Positions 6,796 through 11,901 of a DNA stretch of 11,901 nucleotides are shown in pieces (positions within the stretch are counted from its first letter, which is position 1; every line of letters begins with the position of its first letter). The position numbers and the translations under genes are program-made. The DNA is taken from positions 1-11,901 of the forward strand of contig JBGPPE010000080.1 in NCBI GenBank assembly GCA_041488395.1, read 5' to 3'. Below the pieces are notes generated by a model. It saw only the letters and a list, made by a program, of their open reading frames with translations, was not told where the DNA came from and ran no database searches. This DNA comes from 39-52-133 sp041488395. GTDB taxonomy: Bacteria; Pseudomonadota; Gammaproteobacteria; Burkholderiales; Gallionellaceae.

Positions 6796-8234
6796 ATACC
6801 AGCACACAACTACCCGCCCTGCTCATCGTAGATGATGACCCGCTCATTCGCGACTCGCTGCGACTGGCGCTGGCAGACAGCTTCGACATTCACCTGGCTG
6901 AAAATCGCAGCCAGGCCATCAAACTGATCCGCCAGTTGAACAGCCCGCCGCAGCTGGCACTCATTGATCTTGGCCTGCCCCCCACCCCGCACCGCCCGGA
7001 AGAAGGCTTTCGTCTCATTGCGTCACTACTGACTCACGCACCGCACATCAGGATCGTAGTCCTGTCCGGACAGGATGAGGAAACCAATGCTCGCCATGCA
7101 CGCACCCTCGGCGCAACTGACTTCATTGCAAAACCCTGCTCCCCCGCAAACATAAAAATCCAGCTCAACAATGCACTGCTGGTCCAGGGCGACGAACCCG
7201 AAACCGACAGTGCGGACGCAAACACCCTCGGCATCGTGGGGCAAAGCCCGCCCATACAAGCCATGCGCAGCCAGATCGTGCTGTATGCAAGCACACCGTA
7301 TCCCGTATTGATCGAGGGCGAATCCGGCAGTGGCAAGGAGCTGGTTGCCGCGGCCCTGCAACGGCTAAGCCAGAACAACAAGGCGCCCTTCATTGCCTTC
7401 AACTGCGCCGCGGTCTCTCCGCACCTGCTTGAAGCCGCCCTGTTTGGTCATGCCAAAGGCGCCTATACGGGTGCCAGCCAGGCGCAAGTCGGTTTTTTTG
7501 AAGAAGCCGGCACTGGCATCCTCTTTCTGGATGAAATCGGCGAACTCCCCATCGAGCTGCAGGCAAAGCTGCTGCGCGTACTGGAAAACGGCGAGTACCA
7601 GCGTGTGGGCGAAACCACCACACGCAAAAGCCGCGCCCGCATTGTCGCGGCCACCAATCGCGACTTGCGCCAGGCGGTGCGTGAAGGACTGTTCCGCCTC
7701 GACCTGTATCACCGGCTGAGCGTATTTACCATCAAAGTACCGCCGTTGCGCGAGCTGGATGCCGACAAACTGCTCCTGCTCGCGCACTTCCGCGATTTCT
7801 ACGCCGCGCAAATCAACCGCAGCAGATTCGAACTGGATAGCACCGCGCAAAAAATCTGGGAGAACTACCCCTTTCCCGGCAACACACGCGAACTGCGTAA
7901 CATTGTTATACGTCTGGCCACCAAATACCCGGGGCTAACCATCAGCAGGGAACAACTGGAAGCAGAACTGGACCTGCTCCTCTCTCAGGAACCCGGCTTG
8001 GCGCATAATGGACTCGATCATGCGCGTCAGGTGCTGCAACAGCCTGACGCGTTCAATCTGGATGACATGCTGATGCAACATACCAGCCACTTCATTGATG
8101 CCGCCATGGAAATGACCCAGGGCAACATCAGCGAGGCCGCCAAGCTGCTCGGCCTGAACCGCACCACCCTGTACAGCCGCATGGAAGCACTACAGAAACA
8201 CAAACTCAACAAAGCCAGAGAGGGAAGTCAATAA
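6792..8234 (+). CDS. sigma54-dependent response regulator, PrsR-like
   Basis: This 480-aa protein should activate sigma54 promoters when phosphorylated. The receiver domain (about 9-125) has acidic residues D14-D16, phospho-acceptor D59 (LALIDLGLPP), switch S92 and K114. The loop after D59 carries a short insertion (PTPHRPEEG) like that in PrsR-type regulators of PEP-CTERM loci. The AAA+ domain (about 146-385) has Walker A GESGSGKE (176-183), the sigma54-contact loop as GAYTGA (223-228, F replaced by Y), Walker B LFLDEIG (244-250) and arginine-finger region FRLDLYHRL (301-309). A Fis-type helix-turn-helix lies at about 438-470 (GNISEAAKLLGLNRTTLYSRM). The start is TTG: no in-frame ATG or GTG precedes the first receiver strand, and an in-frame TGA stands at 6765. 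No adjacent histidine kinase is present. The stop abuts the next ATG. Confidence 0.92.
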   Translation: MNTSTQLPALLIVDDDPLIRDSLRLALADSFDIHLAENRSQAIKLIRQLNSPPQLALIDLGLPPTPHRPEEGFRLIASLLTHAPHIRIVVLSGQDEETNARHARTLGATDFIAKPCSPANIKIQLNNALLVQGDEPETDSADANTLGIVGQSPPIQAMRSQIVLYASTPYPVLIEGESGSGKELVAAALQRLSQNNKAPFIAFNCAAVSPHLLEAALFGHAKGAYTGASQAQVGFFEEAGTGILFLDEIGELPIELQAKLLRVLENGEYQRVGETTTRKSRARIVAATNRDLRQAVREGLFRLDLYHRLSVFTIKVPPLRELDADKLLLLAHFRDFYAAQINRSRFELDSTAQKIWENYPFPGNTRELRNIVIRLATKYPGLTISREQLEAELDLLLSQEPGLAHNGLDHARQVLQQPDAFNLDDMLMQHTSHFIDAAMEMTQGNISEAAKLLGLNRTTLYSRMEALQKHKLNKAREGSQ

Positions 8235-9722
8235 ATGTACCTGGAACACTTCGGCCTTAACGCCCCCCCTTTCAAAATCACGCCCGTCACCGATTTCTTC
8301 TTTCCCGGTGCCAATCGCGGGGAAATTCTCGATGCACTGATTTACGCCATCACCGAAAACGAAGGCATCATCAAGGTTGCCGGCGAAGTAGGCAGTGGAA
8401 AAACCATGTTGTGCCGCATGCTGCTGGAGCGTCTGCCCCCCCATGTCGAGGCGGTTTATCTGGCCAACCCCAGCCTGTCGCGCGAGGAAATGCTGTATGC
8501 CATCGCCGATGGCCTGGGCCTTGATCTGGAAGGCAAGCGCGTCAACATCATCCTGCAAACCCTGCAAAATGAGCTGGAGCAAAAAATCAGCCAGGGCAAA
8601 CGTGTCGTCATCCTCGTCGACGAAGCCCATGCCATGCCGCTGGAGACGCTGGAAGAGCTGCGCCTGCTTTACAACATGCAGGTGGGCGACCACAAGCTGC
8701 TGCATCTCGTACTGTTCGGCCAGCCCGAGCTGAATGACAAGCTGGCCCAGCCCAATATGCGCCAGCTCAAGGATCGCATCATCCATCATTTCAGCATGCT
8801 GCCCCTGTCGCAGAACATCATCGAGTCCTACCTGCTGTTCCGCATGCGCACAGCCGGCTACCGCGGCCCCACCATTTTTTCCAGTGCCGCCGCCAATCTG
8901 ATCGGCAAAGCTTCGCAAGGGCTGATGCGGCGCGTCAACATCCTGGCCGACAAAGCACTGCTCGCCGCCTTTGTGGAAAACACCCATAACATCGACGTGC
9001 GCCACGTACAGGCGGCCATCCGCGACAGCGAACTCAGCACGCCCGGCGGCACACGGTTTTCCCGTAAAACCCTGCTGATTGCCAGCGGCATTGTCCTGGC
9101 TGCAATCATCCTGGCTGCTGTCGCCTGGCTGATCGGCAACATGAACGGCCAAGCGGCCGCAGCAAAACCTGCCGTAGCGGCAATCCTGCCTCCCGCTGCA
9201 GAAGCCGGCATCAACCTGCGCATCGATAACGTCATCCCGGTGGTGGACACCTCGCCGCTGGCGCAAGACGAGCGCAATCGCCAGGCAAATGCGGCCTCTG
9301 CGGCACTGCCTGCAGCAGACCTGCAAACCCCGGCAACAGCTGCGGTTACAGCGCCTCCCGCGGTGCGGGCTGCAGAGCCTGTTCCACCCCCGGCAGCAGA
9401 CCAGGACAGCGCCCCGCTGCTAAAAAAACGCCTCGCGGCCGCACAGGAAATGCTGCGCAAACACCGCAAGGGCAGCACCAGCATACAATTGTTTTACACC
9501 GACGAAGTACAGCCCGTACGCATGGAAGGCTTCCTCAACCGCGCCAATGGGCTGGACAAACTGGGCGAAATTTACATCGTACCAATCAGGTTGAATGGGA
9601 ATGACGGCTACCGCGTGCTGTATGGCGTTTACCCCAACGCGAAAGACGCGCGCAAAGGCATGAAGCAGCTGCCACAACGCTACAAGGATGCTTTTGAACC
9701 CGTACTTTATGCCCTGGACTAA
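8235..9722 (+). CDS. ExeA/MshM-type AAA ATPase with C-terminal SPOR-like domain
   Basis: The N-terminal 270 residues are an ExeA/GspA/MshM-type AAA ATPase starting MYLEHFGLNAPPFKI. Walker A is GEVGSGKT (50-57), Walker B is VVILVDEAH (124-132), and a sensor-like FGQPEL lies at 161-166. One transmembrane helix (about 279-301) is followed by a long Ala/Pro-rich linker (about 305-396). The periplasmic end (about 413-495) looks like a SPOR peptidoglycan-binding domain (IQLFYTDE, IYIVPIRLNGNDGYRVLYGVY, then a helix). In ExeA the periplasmic part carries a different peptidoglycan-binding domain and helps the secretin assemble; MshM is the pilus counterpart. The same job for the secretin gene just downstream is inferred. 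GAGGGAAG precedes the ATG, which follows the regulator stop directly, so the two are one operon. Confidence 0.88.
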   Translation: MYLEHFGLNAPPFKITPVTDFFFPGANRGEILDALIYAITENEGIIKVAGEVGSGKTMLCRMLLERLPPHVEAVYLANPSLSREEMLYAIADGLGLDLEGKRVNIILQTLQNELEQKISQGKRVVILVDEAHAMPLETLEELRLLYNMQVGDHKLLHLVLFGQPELNDKLAQPNMRQLKDRIIHHFSMLPLSQNIIESYLLFRMRTAGYRGPTIFSSAAANLIGKASQGLMRRVNILADKALLAAFVENTHNIDVRHVQAAIRDSELSTPGGTRFSRKTLLIASGIVLAAIILAAVAWLIGNMNGQAAAAKPAVAAILPPAAEAGINLRIDNVIPVVDTSPLAQDERNRQANAASAALPAADLQTPATAAVTAPPAVRAAEPVPPPAADQDSAPLLKKRLAAAQEMLRKHRKGSTSIQLFYTDEVQPVRMEGFLNRANGLDKLGEIYIVPIRLNGNDGYRVLYGVYPNAKDARKGMKQLPQRYKDAFEPVLYALD

Positions 9723-9828
9723 AGCCGCCACCCCCATATTCAAAGCTCAAGACAGGGTACTAAGCCAAATGGCATATTGATCTGCCCCCCCAAAAATGTT
9801 AGGTTGCGAGTAAATATAAGGGAGAAAT
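9723..9828 (+). promoter_or_regulatory. intergenic leader of the secretin gene with strong ribosome site
   Basis: These 106 bases hold a strong Shine-Dalgarno sequence AAGGGAG (9818-9824), 4 bases before the secretin ATG, and a run of seven C followed by five A (9785-9796). No hairpin terminator follows the ATPase gene, and no convincing sigma70 box pair is present. TGGCATATTGATCTGC (9770-9785) resembles a sigma54 site, but its GG and GC are 11 rather than 10 bases apart. Read-through from the operon is therefore the default. Confidence 0.5.
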
Positions 9829-11631
9829 ATGAAGCTCAACCTAACCATGCTGTATTTGAGTTGCGCCGCCTTGGCCGCATGTGGCACCAGCCCCATCAAA
9901 CCGTCGGATAAACACTTGCAACAATCTGCCGCAGAAGTCACGCATGAGAGCGCAGATATTCCGCAGGCAAACAAGCGCGCCATACCTCTCCCACCGCCCC
10001 AGGCTACCCCTAAGATAGAAACTTACAGCGTAGTGGTCAGCAATGTGCCCGCACAGGAAATTCTGTTTGCCCTGGCGCGTGATGCAAAAATCAACCTCGA
10101 CATCCATTCCGGCATTCAGGGCAACGTCACCCTCAATGCGATCAATCAAACCCTGCCGCAAATTCTCAGCCGCATCGCCAAACAGGTGGATATGCGCTAC
10201 GAGCTGGACAATGGCAGCCTGGTTGTCCAGCCTGACGAACCCTATCTCAAGCAGTACAAAATCGACTATGTAAACATGTCGCGCGATTCGGACAGCACCG
10301 TATCCAACTCTTCGCAACTGGGCTCAAGCTCAGCCGGCGGCGCAACCACAGCAACAACAAGCAACAACTCGGTACTGGCGATCAAGAATTCGTCCAAGAA
10401 CCATTTCTGGGAAACACTGACCAAAAATATCGCGGACATTCTGCGTGAAACGGACGAAATCCTGCCGGACGGCTCCAGCGAAACCACGGTGCAGAAAAGC
10501 ATGAGTGCAACCACCACGGGAACTGGCGCACAAACCACTGCTGGCAAGAAGCAAACCGCCAAGGCTGGCTTTGAAAACAGCCCCAACCCGGCTGCCATGG
10601 AAGAAGGTGGCGTCACCGTCACCCGCCGCAGCACCTTCCGCGAAAAAGCTTCGGTGATCAGCAACCCCGAGAGCGGCATCATCACGGTGCGCGCCACCGG
10701 CAGGCAGCATGAAAAAATCCAGGAGTTCGTGGACCAGGTCATGACCAGTGCACGGCGCCAGGTATTGATCGAGGCCACCATCGTGGAAGTGCGCCTGAGC
10801 GACAATTACAAGCAAGGCATCGACTGGTCAAAATTTCTCACTATCGCAGACCCTTCCGGCTTCAATTTAAGCCAAAAGGGTCAGACGGGCATGACACCTG
10901 CCACCAATACGGATGTAGGCAAACTAATCGTTAATTACACCAATCCCACCTCGCAGTACGGCAACATCAATGCCTCAGTTTCCTTGCTTGAGAAGTTCGG
11001 TAATGTGAAGGTGCTATCCAGCCCCAAGCTAAGCGTAATGAACAACCAGACAGCCATGCTGCGTGTAGTGGACAACCATGTATATTTCATTGTCAACTCG
11101 ACCACTACCCCGTGCTCGCCGGCACCGTGCACCCCGCTAACCACCTATACCACCACCGTCAACACCGTGCCCATCGGTTTCACCATGAGCCTGACACCGC
11201 AAATCAACGACAGCGACAGCGTATTGCTCAACGTCCGTCCATCTATTACGCGTCAGCTTACCGATGCAATAGACCCCACCCCAAACCTGCTGGTGACCAA
11301 TACCATTCCGCAGACCTCAACTCGTGAGATGGAGTCGGTGTTAAGAATCGAGAACAACCAAGTGGCCATCTTGGGTGGCCTAATGGAGGATCAAATTGAC
11401 AAATCCACTCAGGAAATTCCTTTGCTGGGCCGTATTCCACTGATCGGCCAGTTGTTCCAGAACCGCGATGACACCACCACAAAGACCGAGCTGGTGATTT
11501 TCCTGCGCCCCGTTGTGATCAAGGATGCCAGCCTGAATGGCGATTACAAGGAATTCCGCAACAACCTGCCTACTGCCGACTTCCTGCATGAAGATGCGAC
11601 AGGCGCGCCCATTACAGCTACCAACCGCTAA
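9829..11631 (+). CDS. mshL: MshL-type outer-membrane secretin lipoprotein
   Basis: This 600-aa protein should form the multimeric outer-membrane channel of an MSHA-like pilus or type II-like secretion machine. A short lipoprotein signal peptide ends in LAAC (15-18), so C18 would be acylated. An N-terminal STN/N0-like domain (about 64-133, VSNVPAQEILFALARDAKINL) is followed by a Ser/Thr-rich region (about 154-245) interrupted by HFWETLTKNIADILRE (192-207), a pattern seen in MshL. An N1-like domain (about 272-322) leads into the secretin domain (about 385-566), with VKVLSSPKLSVMNNQTAMLRV, VPIGFTMSLTPQI and the C-terminal signature LGGLMEDQ...PLLGRIPLIGQLF. An unusual pair C429/C434 lies in the probable gate segment. 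The family is clear; the MshL label over other secretins rests on the pattern and neighbours. Confidence 0.9.
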   Translation: MKLNLTMLYLSCAALAACGTSPIKPSDKHLQQSAAEVTHESADIPQANKRAIPLPPPQATPKIETYSVVVSNVPAQEILFALARDAKINLDIHSGIQGNVTLNAINQTLPQILSRIAKQVDMRYELDNGSLVVQPDEPYLKQYKIDYVNMSRDSDSTVSNSSQLGSSSAGGATTATTSNNSVLAIKNSSKNHFWETLTKNIADILRETDEILPDGSSETTVQKSMSATTTGTGAQTTAGKKQTAKAGFENSPNPAAMEEGGVTVTRRSTFREKASVISNPESGIITVRATGRQHEKIQEFVDQVMTSARRQVLIEATIVEVRLSDNYKQGIDWSKFLTIADPSGFNLSQKGQTGMTPATNTDVGKLIVNYTNPTSQYGNINASVSLLEKFGNVKVLSSPKLSVMNNQTAMLRVVDNHVYFIVNSTTTPCSPAPCTPLTTYTTTVNTVPIGFTMSLTPQINDSDSVLLNVRPSITRQLTDAIDPTPNLLVTNTIPQTSTREMESVLRIENNQVAILGGLMEDQIDKSTQEIPLLGRIPLIGQLFQNRDDTTTKTELVIFLRPVVIKDASLNGDYKEFRNNLPTADFLHEDATGAPITATNR

Positions 11632-11633
11632 TC

Positions 11634-11901
11634 ATGAGCCTATTACTCGACGCCCTCAAAAAGAACGGCTCTGCCCAGCAGCATGAAGGCAACGGCCACA
11701 CTGCATCCGGCAGCGGTTCGGGCTTGTCGCTGGAAGAACCGCATGTAAAACCGGAGGGGCAAGCGACTGCTGCATCCCCTGGCAGCGCCCCCGAAGCAAG
11801 CCGTGCCGCCGGGAACAATCTGTTTGCGGCAAAAAAAGCGCCAGCGCGCAAAAAATTCACTTACAACCTGGGCATCGTTCCCACCGCGCTCATCCTCGGC
11901 T
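11634..11901 (+). CDS. MshN/GspB-like inner-membrane protein, N-terminal fragment
   Basis: The gene starts 2 bases after the secretin stop and is cut by the window end after 89 codons. It begins MSLLLDALKK, a common N-terminus for GspB- and MshN-like bitopic proteins of secretin loci. A hydrophilic Gly/Ser/Ala-rich stretch follows, then a basic KKAPARKKF (about 69-77) and the start of a hydrophobic helix (NLGIVPTALILG). That is a cytoplasmic tail leading into one transmembrane segment; a periplasmic TPR or GspB-type domain would be expected beyond the window. No ribosome site is visible, so translation is probably coupled to the secretin gene. The exact family cannot be settled from this fragment. 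Confidence 0.75.
   Translation, partial: MSLLLDALKKNGSAQQHEGNGHTASGSGSGLSLEEPHVKPEGQATAASPGSAPEASRAAGNNLFAAKKAPARKKFTYNLGIVPTALILG

Noticed and set aside
8190..9326. Minus-strand frame of 378 codons opposite the ATPase gene
   Set aside because: It is antisense to a gene with intact Walker motifs, is Gln/Gly/His-rich without domain signals, and has no promoter or ribosome site I could see.
9168..9420. Ala/Pro-rich stretch of the ATPase as a frameshifted or degenerate segment
   Set aside because: The reading frame is open throughout and ends in a sensible SPOR-like domain, so it reads as a normal periplasmic linker.
9770..9785. Possible sigma54 promoter TGGCATATTGATCTGC before the secretin gene
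   Set aside because: The invariant GG and GC are 11 bases apart rather than the required 10, and the -12 half is poor. I kept it only as a note in the leader feature.

Overview
The window reads as chromosomal DNA of a Gram-negative bacterium, most likely a betaproteobacterium (perhaps a Nitrosomonadales/Methylophilales-type lineage). This rests on the Mla outer-membrane lipid system, the mlaFEDCB-ibaG-murA order continued by hisG-hisD, a short-form HisG, and an MSHA/type II-like secretin locus. The species placement is inference from protein style and gene order. I saw no insertion sequence, CRISPR array, rRNA or clear prophage gene.

Left part (3-6633, all minus strand). Read in the direction of transcription, a tight nine-gene run goes mlaF, mlaE, mlaD, mlaC, mlaB, ibaG, murA, hisG, hisD. 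Gaps are at most 25 bases and several junctions overlap. The Mla genes encode an inner-membrane ABC/MCE machine and its periplasmic carrier, which move phospholipid between the membranes. ibaG is a BolA-type gene, murA makes the first committed peptidoglycan precursor, and hisG/hisD are the first and last enzymes of histidine synthesis. The run stops at hisD. Immediately beyond it lies a tRNA-Tyr gene on the same strand, with its own near-consensus sigma70 promoter starting 8 bases after the hisD stop codon.

Centre (6634-6791). A divergent intergenic region of about 160 bases separates the mla run from a plus-strand operon. It holds candidate back-to-back promoters, a perfect 10-base tandem repeat at the overlapping -35 region, a perfect 10-base palindrome, an inverted repeat near the predicted plus-strand transcription start, and a five-codon upstream reading frame that overlaps an unusual TTG start.

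Right part (6792-11901, plus strand). There are four genes: a sigma54-dependent response regulator of PrsR-like style, an ExeA/MshM-type AAA ATPase with a transmembrane segment and a C-terminal SPOR-like domain, an MshL-type outer-membrane secretin lipoprotein, and the N-terminus of an MshN/GspB-like inner-membrane protein cut by the window end. Together they look like the front of an MSHA-like pilus or type II-like secretion locus with its own sigma54 activator. The ATPase is predicted to bind peptidoglycan and help the secretin cross the wall. The regulator has no sensor kinase beside it, and I found no convincing sigma54 promoter here. This operon is the least ordinary part of the window; the left part is conserved housekeeping.
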